A stretch of 5,505 nt of DNA from Alistipes sp. GTDB lineage: Bacteria; Bacteroidota; Bacteroidia; Bacteroidales; Rikenellaceae. The notes below the pieces were generated by a model, which saw only the letters and a list, made by a program, of their open reading frames with translations, was not told the origin of the DNA and searched no databases. Made by a program: the position numbers and the translations under genes. Positions within the stretch are counted from its first letter, which is position 1, and the number at the start of each line of letters is the position of its first letter. Positions 1 through 5,505 of this stretch are shown here, piece after piece. The DNA lies in NCBI GenBank assembly GCA_017629615.1, contig JAGBWT010000199.1, forward strand, positions 1 to 5,505, read 5' to 3'.

Positions 1-60
1 ACCAAAGGTGAAGGCTCCGATTTTCAGAAACGATATGAATAGTTGCCAAAGCAGTTGCAT
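1..60 (-). CDS. Probable chromate transporter (CHR family), N-terminal fragment cut by the window edge
   Basis: Only the first 20 codons are present. Read on the minus strand from the ATG at 60-58 they give MQLLWQLFISFLKIGAFTFG. The segment FLKIGAFTFG matches the start of CHR-family chromate/anion transporters as I remember them, where it leads into a GGG motif and the first membrane helix. CHR proteins are inner-membrane transporters; many in Bacteroidota are short half-size chains encoded in adjacent pairs, but that cannot be seen here. The start is well fixed: the next in-frame codon upstream that matters is the TAA stop of rsmE at 78-76, and no other ATG lies between. The 15-bp gap to rsmE implies one leftward operon. 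No Shine-Dalgarno sequence is visible. The family call rests on 20 residues only. Confidence 0.65.
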   Translation of the reverse strand, partial: MQLLWQLFISFLKIGAFTFG

Positions 61-75
61 CGTGCCGTGCGGAGG

Positions 76-786
76 TTATAGAGAGTTGGTAAACGATATG
101 ATTGCAGTTGCCATAACGGCAGCAGTCTCGGTGCGAAGTCTCTGGTGACCGAGCGAAATCTCTTCAAAGCCACACTCGACAGCCAGCCTAATCTCTTCGG
201 GCGAGAAGTCGCCTTCGGGACCAATGAGTATCGTAGCATCTTCGCCGGCCGAAATTGTCGAGCCGAGATACTTTTTGCCGACAACGGCCTCGTCGCAGTG
301 GGCTATAAATTTGCGGCCCGTACGCGGTTGGCGGACAAAGTCGGCAAAACGGGTCAGTGGGTCGAGTGTCGGGTGGTAGGCTTTGAGCGACTGCTTGACG
401 GCGGCCGTGATAACCTTCTCCTCGCGCTCGGGTTTGATGATTCGTCGCTCGCTGTGGTCGCACTCCAACGGTGTGATTGTGCCAACGCCTATCTCGGTGG
501 CCTTCTCCAAAAACCACTCGAAGCGGTCGATATTCTTGGTCGGTGCGACGGCCATCGTCAGGTGGTAGGGTAGTCGCTCAAACTCGGCGATGGTCGATTC
601 TACTGCGACAGAGCAGTGTTTTAACGAGTCGGATACCACGCGGCAGGTGTGCAAATTACCTCGTCCGTCGGTGATATGAAGGCGATCGCCTACGCCGAGT
701 CGCAAGACCTTGATGGCGTGGCGCGACTCCTCCTCCGAGAGCGTATATTGCGGAGGTGTGATATCTGGTGCGTAAAATAATTGCAT
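76..786 (-). CDS. rsmE: 16S rRNA (uracil(1498)-N(3))-methyltransferase RsmE
   Basis: The 236-residue protein is a typical length for RsmE, which uses S-adenosylmethionine to methylate N3 of U1498 in 16S rRNA within the assembled 30S subunit, in the cytoplasm. Residues about 1-70 form the N-terminal PUA-like RNA-binding domain, with the HAIKVLRL segment at 23-30. The rest is the SPOUT methyltransferase domain: KATEIG at 95-100, AVKQS at 129-133, then the knot and cofactor-binding motifs ILIGPEGDFS at 186-195 and LGHQRLRTETA at 212-222. I chose the start at 786 (MQLFYAPD). The reading frame is open 19 codons further, to an ATG at 843, but that extension covers the intergenic promoters and is not RsmE-like. 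The gene is divergent from the peptidase genes and is followed 15 bp later by the transporter fragment. All key motifs look intact. Confidence 0.96.
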   Translation of the reverse strand: MQLFYAPDITPPQYTLSEEESRHAIKVLRLGVGDRLHITDGRGNLHTCRVVSDSLKHCSVAVESTIAEFERLPYHLTMAVAPTKNIDRFEWFLEKATEIGVGTITPLECDHSERRIIKPEREEKVITAAVKQSLKAYHPTLDPLTRFADFVRQPRTGRKFIAHCDEAVVGKKYLGSTISAGEDATILIGPEGDFSPEEIRLAVECGFEEISLGHQRLRTETAAVMATAIISFTNSL

Positions 787-811
787 AGCGTTGAAAATAT
801 TACTATATTTG
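781..811 (+). promoter_or_regulatory. Bacteroidota-type promoter for the first M3 peptidase gene
   Basis: TATATTTG at 804-811 fits the Bacteroidota -7 consensus TAnnTTTG exactly. TTG at 781-783 lies 20 bp upstream and fits the -33 element. Transcription would start near 818, leaving a leader of about 25 nt before the ATG at 843. The -33 element lies just inside the 5' end of rsmE. This is a consensus match only; no transcript data are available. Confidence 0.6.
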
Positions 812-818
812 CAATGTA

Positions 819-848
819 CAAAGATAATAATTTTTAGTAACAATGAAA
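819..848 (-). promoter_or_regulatory. Bacteroidota-type promoter for rsmE and the downstream transporter
   Basis: On the minus strand TATCTTTG (826-819) fits the -7 consensus TAnnTTTG exactly. The -33 position, about 19 bp upstream at 846-848, holds only a weak TTT, already inside the first codons of the divergent peptidase gene. The start site would be near 812, giving a leader of about 25 nt before the ATG at 786. It overlaps the opposing promoter at 781-811, so polymerase footprints would collide. Confidence 0.45.
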
Positions 849-3041
849 CGTTTGACAGTTATATTATCGACACTTGTTATGTTACTTGCATCGATATCGT
901 GTTCGTCGAATGGAGCGAAGGAGCAAAACCCATTCTTCGAGAAGTGGGATACTCCGTATGGAGTGCCACCATTTGACCGTATCTGCTCCTATCACTATGA
1001 GCCGGCTTTTGAGCGTGCAATAATGCTCCACAACGAGGAGATTGCGGCGATTGTGGCAAACGAGGCCGAGCCTACGTTCGAGAATACGATTGCGGCTATG
1101 GACCGCGCAGGTCAGATGCTCTCCGATGTGGCCAACGTCTTTTCGATGATGTGCGCTGCCGAGACCAACGACGAGTTGCAGGCTCTCGAAGCGAAGATTA
1201 TGCCGCAACTGACCGTTCACGGCGATGCTATCCTGCTTAATGAGGCTCTGTTTGAGCGTGTTAAGAAGGTCTATGAGCATCGTGATAACGCCAACCTCGA
1301 AGCCGACCAACTTCGCCTGACGGAGAAGATATACGACGACTTTGTGCGTAGCGGTGCATTGCTCGATGCCGAGAAAAAGGAGCGTTTGAAGCAGATTAAC
1401 GAGCAACTGTCGGCTGCAACGGTAAAGTTTGGTAGCAATATCTTGGCGGCCAACAACTCCTATGTGATGATGCTCAACTCGACGCAGGTCGAGGGTATGC
1501 CCGCATCGGTAACGAGTGTCGCACGCGAAAAGGCCGAGGAGTTAGGCGAGAAGGGCAAATATGCCTTTACGCTCCACAAGCCAAGCCTTATCTCGTTCCT
1601 GACAACGTCGCCTAACAAGGATTTGCGCAAACAGCTATACAAGACCTACTTGGAGCGTTGCAACAATGGCGGTGAGTACGACAACAATGCGTTGATAAAC
1701 GAGATAGTTGCTCTGCGTATCGAGAAGTCCAATCTGCTTGGCTATAAGAACTATGCCGAGTATGTAACCTCCGACCAGATGTCGGGTTCGCCAAAGGCGG
1801 TCTATAAACTGCTCGACGAGATTTGGGAGCCGGCACTCGACAAGGCAAAGGAGGAGTTGGCCGAGATGGAGCAACTCTTCAAGGAGAATTATACCGATGC
1901 GGAGTATCGTTTCGAGGCCTCCGATTGGTGGTACTATGCCGAGCAGGTGCGCCAGACCAAATATTCGATTAACGAGGAGGTTGTTCGCAACTACTTTTCG
2001 CTCGACAATGTGCGTCAGGGTGTCTTTAATCTCGCCAATCGCCTCTATGGTCTTACGTTCCGCCCTGTGTCGGTGCCGTTGTATCACGCCGACGTCTCGG
2101 CCTTCGAGGTTCTCGATGCCGATGGCTCGCACCTCGGAGTGTTGTATTTCGACTTCCATCCACGTGCAGGTAAGGGTCAAGGTGCTTGGTGCGGTTACTT
2201 CCGTGAGCAACGCTACGATGAGGCAGGTGTGCGTACCGCCCCTGTTGTGAGCATCGTCTGCAACTTCACATCTCCAACCGAGACAACGCCTTCGTTGCTC
2301 ACTATCGACGAGACGCTGACGCTCTTCCACGAGTTTGGCCACGCGCTCCACTTCCTCTTTACCGATGTGCGATACAACGGCTTGATTGGTGTCGAGGGCG
2401 ATTTTGTCGAGCTTCCGTCGCAGATTATGGAGAATTGGGCTTTGGAGCCGGAGATGTTGCGTACCTATGCCGTTCACTATCGTACGAAGGAGATTATCAG
2501 CGACGTGATGGTTAATCGTATTCGCCAAAGTTCGATGTTCAATCAGGGCTTTGCTACGACCGAGTTGGTGGCTGCCGCGCTGATTGATATGGATATCCAC
2601 TCGTTGGAGAAGAGTGAGCCTATCGCCGTCAGCGAGTTTGAGTTCAACGCTCTCTACGAAAAACGCAAGATGTTGTGGCAAATCGAACCACGTTACCGCT
2701 ACTCCTATTTTGCTCATATCTTCTCGGGTGGCTATTCGGCGGGCTACTACTTCTACATCTGGGCCGAGGTGCTCGATAAAGATGCCTTTGAGGCCTTCCG
2801 CGAGAGTGGCGACCTCTTCGACCGCAAAACGGCTGCGGCCTTCCGTCGAGAGGTGCTGTCGCGAGGTGGCTCGGCCGATGGAATGTCGCTCTATACCGCA
2901 TTTCGCGGTGCGGCTCCCGACAAGAGCGCGATGTTGAAGGGCCGAGGCTTGTGGAAAGAGCCGGAGGTGGTTGAACCAAGCGAAGAGGAGTCGATGCCCA
3001 AGCGTCCGCAAATGATGTCGTTGCCCGAAAAGGTCAGATAA
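843..3041 (+). CDS. M3-family zinc metallopeptidase lipoprotein (Dcp/oligopeptidase-like), first of a tandem pair
   Basis: The protein has 732 residues. Residues 1-20 form a signal peptide ending in a relaxed lipobox (ASIS-C20), so it is probably a lipidated envelope protein. No acidic run follows the cysteine, so a periplasm-facing position is more likely than surface export. The Dcp-like N-terminal opening is seen as NPFF at 29-32, PPFD at 42-45 and HYEPAF at 51-56, followed by a long helical region. The zinc site is H496-E497-F-G-H500, with the third ligand probably E523 in DFVELPSQIMENW. H625 and the tyrosines Y631 and Y638, in HIFSGGY...YFYIW, match the transition-state-binding segment of M3 enzymes. 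Family members cut short oligopeptides; Dcp releases C-terminal dipeptides, but the specificity here is unproven. Oddities against its neighbour are a zinc-site loop two residues shorter, F637 where the neighbour has glycine, and an extra 28-residue tail. The start is fixed by an in-frame stop at 828-830. There is no Shine-Dalgarno sequence. Confidence 0.93.
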   Translation: MKRLTVILSTLVMLLASISCSSNGAKEQNPFFEKWDTPYGVPPFDRICSYHYEPAFERAIMLHNEEIAAIVANEAEPTFENTIAAMDRAGQMLSDVANVFSMMCAAETNDELQALEAKIMPQLTVHGDAILLNEALFERVKKVYEHRDNANLEADQLRLTEKIYDDFVRSGALLDAEKKERLKQINEQLSAATVKFGSNILAANNSYVMMLNSTQVEGMPASVTSVAREKAEELGEKGKYAFTLHKPSLISFLTTSPNKDLRKQLYKTYLERCNNGGEYDNNALINEIVALRIEKSNLLGYKNYAEYVTSDQMSGSPKAVYKLLDEIWEPALDKAKEELAEMEQLFKENYTDAEYRFEASDWWYYAEQVRQTKYSINEEVVRNYFSLDNVRQGVFNLANRLYGLTFRPVSVPLYHADVSAFEVLDADGSHLGVLYFDFHPRAGKGQGAWCGYFREQRYDEAGVRTAPVVSIVCNFTSPTETTPSLLTIDETLTLFHEFGHALHFLFTDVRYNGLIGVEGDFVELPSQIMENWALEPEMLRTYAVHYRTKEIISDVMVNRIRQSSMFNQGFATTELVAAALIDMDIHSLEKSEPIAVSEFEFNALYEKRKMLWQIEPRYRYSYFAHIFSGGYSAGYYFYIWAEVLDKDAFEAFRESGDLFDRKTAAAFRREVLSRGGSADGMSLYTAFRGAAPDKSAMLKGRGLWKEPEVVEPSEEESMPKRPQMMSLPEKVR

Positions 3042-3096
3042 ACAGGGTAATACCCACCGAAGATAAAATGTTGAAAACCGTAAAATTATAGAAAGT

Positions 3097-5211
3097 ATGA
3101 AAAAACTATTGTTTATTATGTCTGCTACTGCACTTATGGCAAGTTGCGGCGACTCTATCCCTGTTGCCCAGCTGCCGGAGATTGACACAACCAACCCTCT
3201 GCTTGCCGAGTGGGATACTCCGCACGCAACACCTCCATTCGACAAAATCGCTTTGGAGCACTATGAGCCTGCATTTGAGACCGCTATTGCCGTAAGTCGT
3301 GCCGAGGTCGATGCTATCGTAAATAACCCCGAGAAGCCAACCTTCGTTAATACTATCGTAGCGTTGGAGAAGCAGGGTGCGATGCTTAACCGTATTGCCG
3401 GCATCTTCTTCAATATGCTCGAAGCCAACACTTCGGACGAGATGCAGGCAATCGCTATGCGTGTTCAGCCAAAACTCACCGAGTTGTCGAACGATACGTC
3501 GCTCAACCCCGAACTCTTCAAGCGTGTAAAGGCTGTTTATGAGAATAAGAGCCTCTTCCTCTCGGCCGAGGACGAGAAACTGCTCGACGACACCTACGAG
3601 GGCTTCGTGCGTAGCGGTGCAAACCTCTCGGAGGAGGATAAGGCGCTCTATCGTGAATACACGAACGAACTCTCGTCGCTGACCTTGAAGTTTGGCCAAA
3701 ACTCGCTTGCTGCAACCAACGCCTACTCCTACAACATTACCAACCCAAAGAAGGTTGAGGAGTTGCCGGCATTCGTTAAGGAGGGCTTGGCGATGGAGGC
3801 AAAGGCTCGTGGCCAGAAGGGCTGGACCGTGACGCTCAAAGCCCCAAGCTATGTTCCGTTTGTTACCTATTCGTCGCAGCGCGATATTAAGGAGGCTCTG
3901 TGGCGTGCCAATAACACACGCGCTATCGGTGGCTCGTTTGACAATATGGAGAACGTTAAGCGTATCGTAGCGTTGCGTTTGAAGATTGCCAACCTGCTTG
4001 GCTATGAGCGCTACTCCGACTATGTCCTCGCCAACCGTATGGCCGAGAAGACCGAGACCGTAAATTCGTTCCTTGCCGAGTTGCTCGACCAGACCAAGGA
4101 GTTTGCCGTGCGCGATTACCAGACAATCAACGAGTATGCTGCATCGCAGGGCTTGAAGGGCGATGTGATGCCGTGGGATTTTGGCTATTATAGCGAGAAA
4201 TACAAGAACGAGAAGTATGCCGTGAATGACGAGCAGATTAAGCCATATCTCCAACTCGACAATGTGCGCGAGGCTGTATTTATGCTCGCCAACCGCATCT
4301 ATGGTCTAACCTTTACCCCTGCCGAGAATATCGCGGTATATCACCCCGACGTGAAGGCCTACGAGGTTAAGGATATCGATGGCTCGCACCTTGCAGTCCT
4401 CTATCTCGACTTCTTCCCACGCGAGTCGAAGCGTTCGGGTGCGTGGATGACCGAGTTCCGCGGTACGAGCGTTGAGTATGGTGGCGACGAGGTGCGTCCG
4501 CTTGTTTCGCTCGTGATGAACTTCACCAAGCCGACCGAGACGATGCCGTCGCTCATCACCTTCGACGAGTTTACAACCTTCCTCCACGAGTTTGGTCACG
4601 CTTTGCACGGTATGCTCGCCAAAGGTAAGTACGAGTCGCTTAACGGTACAAGCGTATATCGCGACTTCGTAGAGCTTCCGTCGCAGATTATGGAGAATTG
4701 GGCCACCGAGAAGGAGTACCTCAACCTTTGGGCAAAACACTATCAGACGGGCGAGGTTATCCCTGGCGAGTTGGTCGATAAGATTATCGCATCGAAGAAC
4801 TACTTGGCTGCCTATGCCAACGTGCGTCAGCTTTCGTTCGGTATGACCGATATGGCTTGGCACACTCTGACCGAGGCCTACGAGGGCGATGTTGTTGAGT
4901 TCGAGCATAAGTCGATGGAGGCAACGCAGGTCGTTCCAACTGTCGAGGGTACTGCTATGGCAGGTGCTTTCGGTCACATCTTCTCGGGTGGCTATGCATC
5001 CGGTTACTATGGCTATAAGTGGGCCGAGGTGCTTGCTGCCGACGGCTTCTCGCTCTTCAAGGAGAAGGGTATCTTCGACCGCGAGACTGCATCGAAGTTC
5101 CGTGAACTGCTCTCGTCGGGTGGCAAAGAGCACCCAATGGAGCTCTATGTCCGTTTCCGTGGTCATAAGCCACAGACCTCGGCGCTTATCGAGCAGATGG
5201 GCCTGAAATAA
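3097..5211 (+). CDS. M3-family zinc metallopeptidase lipoprotein (Dcp-like), second of a tandem pair
   Basis: The protein has 704 residues, a little longer than E. coli Dcp because of its signal peptide. Residues 1-17 end in a lipobox (MAS-C17), predicting a lipoprotein; GDS follows, without a strong surface-export signal. The N-terminal Dcp-like segment NPLLAEWDTP...PPFD lies at 33-49. The zinc site is H497-E498-F-G-H501, with the third ligand E526 in RDFVELPSQIMENW, a spacing matching thimet oligopeptidase. H627, Y633 and Y640, in HIFSGGYASGYYGYKW, complete the expected active site. This copy keeps the canonical form of the family, close to Dcp in the SGT...RDFVE-like loop. It probably releases dipeptides or trims oligopeptides in the periplasm. 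It begins 55 bp after the first copy with no convincing promoter between, so it is probably co-transcribed, and it ends just before a strong terminator. An in-frame stop at 3064-3066 precedes the ATG, and no other in-frame ATG lies between. Confidence 0.94.
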   Translation: MKKLLFIMSATALMASCGDSIPVAQLPEIDTTNPLLAEWDTPHATPPFDKIALEHYEPAFETAIAVSRAEVDAIVNNPEKPTFVNTIVALEKQGAMLNRIAGIFFNMLEANTSDEMQAIAMRVQPKLTELSNDTSLNPELFKRVKAVYENKSLFLSAEDEKLLDDTYEGFVRSGANLSEEDKALYREYTNELSSLTLKFGQNSLAATNAYSYNITNPKKVEELPAFVKEGLAMEAKARGQKGWTVTLKAPSYVPFVTYSSQRDIKEALWRANNTRAIGGSFDNMENVKRIVALRLKIANLLGYERYSDYVLANRMAEKTETVNSFLAELLDQTKEFAVRDYQTINEYAASQGLKGDVMPWDFGYYSEKYKNEKYAVNDEQIKPYLQLDNVREAVFMLANRIYGLTFTPAENIAVYHPDVKAYEVKDIDGSHLAVLYLDFFPRESKRSGAWMTEFRGTSVEYGGDEVRPLVSLVMNFTKPTETMPSLITFDEFTTFLHEFGHALHGMLAKGKYESLNGTSVYRDFVELPSQIMENWATEKEYLNLWAKHYQTGEVIPGELVDKIIASKNYLAAYANVRQLSFGMTDMAWHTLTEAYEGDVVEFEHKSMEATQVVPTVEGTAMAGAFGHIFSGGYASGYYGYKWAEVLAADGFSLFKEKGIFDRETASKFRELLSSGGKEHPMELYVRFRGHKPQTSALIEQMGLK

Positions 5212-5223
5212 ATAGGTTTGAGA

Positions 5224-5238
5224 CGGCCGTTGTGGCCG
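5224..5238 (+). other. Small GC-rich hairpin in the 3' untranslated region
   Basis: CGGCC and GGCCG form a 5-bp stem around a 5-nt loop, 12 bp after the stop codon of the second peptidase. No T-tract follows, so it is not itself a terminator. It could stabilise the transcript end just ahead of the main terminator stem, or be chance. Confidence 0.35.
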
Positions 5239-5248
5239 CTAACAAAAT

Positions 5249-5297
5249 GAGACCGATGGGGTGTGCGTCGAGTACCACCCATCGGTCTCTTTTTTTT
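5249..5297 (+). terminator. Strong intrinsic terminator ending the peptidase operon
   Basis: GAGACCGATGGG (5249-5260) pairs perfectly over 12 bp with CCCATCGGTCTC (5278-5289), and eight T residues follow directly at 5290-5297. The loop is 17 nt and can be tightened by two more pairs across a bulged G. This is a textbook rho-independent terminator, 37 bp after the stop codon of the second peptidase gene. No similar structure is seen between the two peptidase genes, which supports a single transcription unit. Confidence 0.93.
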
Positions 5298-5377
5298 GCC
5301 GAGGTCGGCGCGAAGGAGGGTTAGTGGCGTTAGAAATTCTTTTCCCCAAATCTCCCTACACTACCTATACTCACTGA

Positions 5378-5386
5378 CCCCCCCCC
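5378..5386 (+). repeat. Poly-C homopolymer tract (9 C)
   Basis: An uninterrupted run of nine C lies in the non-coding region, about 75 bp before a possible -7 element. Runs of this length are prone to slipped-strand length change and to sequencing error. No open reading frame spans it here, so any effect would be on spacing or transcription. Confidence 0.9.
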
Positions 5387-5391
5387 ACAAA

Positions 5392-5485
5392 TCGCCCCAA
5401 ACTACTGTCGGCTGTGGCAATTGACGGCCCGCAAGGAGGTCGAAAAAAGAAAAATGACGATATTTTTGCGAAAAATTTGGGGCGA
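5392..5485. repeat. 10-bp perfect inverted repeat flanking a possible promoter
   Basis: TCGCCCCAAA at 5392-5401 is the exact reverse complement of TTTGGGGCGA at 5476-5485, with a 74-bp spacer. The core CCCCAAA also occurs directly at 5344-5350. The right arm lies just after the possible -7 element at 5461-5468, roughly at its start site. It could be a repeated protein-binding site; chance cannot be excluded. Confidence 0.5.
5461..5468 (+). promoter_or_regulatory. Possible promoter -7 element for a gene right of the window
   Basis: TATTTTTG fits the Bacteroidota -7 consensus TAnnTTTG. No TTG is present about 20 bp upstream (GGT at 5438-5440), but an A-rich stretch (5443-5454) lies between, as seen upstream of some strong promoters. 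The start site would be near 5475. Support is a single 8-bp match in suitable context. Confidence 0.35.
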
Positions 5486-5505
5486 AGGTTGTAAATCAAA
5501 AAAAT

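Larger units (their letters stand above)
5298..5505. other. Non-coding intergenic region to the window end
   Basis: No credible coding region is seen on either strand after the terminator. The stretch starts with a tiny GCCG/CGGC hairpin (5298-5309), then a C-rich part with a 9-C run, and finally an A-rich part with a possible promoter. It probably serves as the upstream region of a rightward gene or RNA operon outside the window; nothing shows which. Confidence 0.6.

Noticed and set aside
145..573. A 142-codon plus-strand frame across rsmE
   Set aside because: It overlaps the well-supported rsmE gene in antisense and has no recognisable motif or promoter.
787..843. A longer rsmE start at the minus-strand ATG at 843
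   Set aside because: The extra 19 residues are encoded by the AT-rich promoter region and do not resemble RsmE, whose N-terminus fits MQLFYAPD at 786.
3045..3055. GGGTAATACCC inverted repeat between the peptidase genes as a terminator
   Set aside because: The stem is only 4 bp with a 3-nt loop and no T-tract follows, so it should not stop transcription.
3081..3088. TAAAATTA as a promoter for the second peptidase
   Set aside because: It lacks the TTTG end of the Bacteroidota -7 element and has no TTG about 20 bp upstream.
1635..3245. A 536-codon open frame on the minus strand, opposite the first peptidase
   Set aside because: It lies antisense to a gene with clear motifs. Its translation shows no recognisable domain and is rich in His, Arg, Leu and Ile as expected from reverse-reading a codon-biased gene that rarely uses TTA, CTA or TCA. 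The frames at 3106-4254 and 4306-5166 on the minus strand are explained the same way.
5213..5220. TAGGTTTG, matching TAnnTTTG, just after the second peptidase stop; with the terminator it could delimit a small RNA of about 70 nt
   Set aside because: No TTG lies at the proper distance upstream, the site directly follows the coding region, and an 8-bp match with two free positions is expected now and then by chance.
5298..5505. tRNA, rRNA, riboswitch, CRISPR or insertion-sequence end in the right-hand intergenic region
   Set aside because: No cloverleaf, rRNA-like segment, regularly spaced repeat, transposase fragment or conserved aptamer core could be recognised.

Overview
The window reads as chromosomal DNA of a Bacteroidota bacterium, probably order Bacteroidales; an Alistipes-like gut species is a guess. 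The reasons are promoter cores matching the Bacteroidota -7 consensus TAnnTTTG, AT-rich leaders without a clear Shine-Dalgarno sequence, Bacteroidota-style lipoprotein signal peptides, and an RsmE of the type seen in that phylum. Nothing points to a phage, plasmid, transposon or CRISPR array.

Layout. On the minus strand at the left edge are the first 20 codons of a probable chromate (CHR-family) transporter (1-60). Fifteen bases upstream of it lies the complete rsmE gene (76-786), encoding the 16S rRNA m3U1498 methyltransferase. A 56-bp divergent intergenic region (787-842) separates rsmE from the plus-strand genes. It holds two promoter cores that face each other within a 23-bp near-palindrome. 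To the right are two tandem genes for M3-family (Dcp-like) zinc metallopeptidase lipoproteins (843-3041 and 3097-5211), 55 bp apart and probably co-transcribed. A strong intrinsic terminator (5249-5297) closes this unit. The last 208 bp hold no gene. They contain a 9-C homopolymer, a 10-bp inverted repeat and a possible promoter for a gene beyond the window.

How the genes work together. The two peptidases are diverged paralogues. Both have HEFGH zinc sites and the downstream DFVELPSQIMENW glutamate motif, and both have lipoprotein signals that should place them in the cell envelope. They probably trim oligopeptides (dipeptide release, by analogy with E. coli Dcp) for uptake. The first copy differs near the active site and carries an extra charged, proline-containing tail, which suggests the two have split substrate ranges. 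rsmE and the transporter form a separate leftward unit with no obvious functional link to the peptidases beyond the shared promoter region.

I did not find a clearly novel system. The most interesting items are the mirror-image overlapping promoters, the active-site divergence between the tandem peptidases, and the repeat-bearing intergenic region at the right end.
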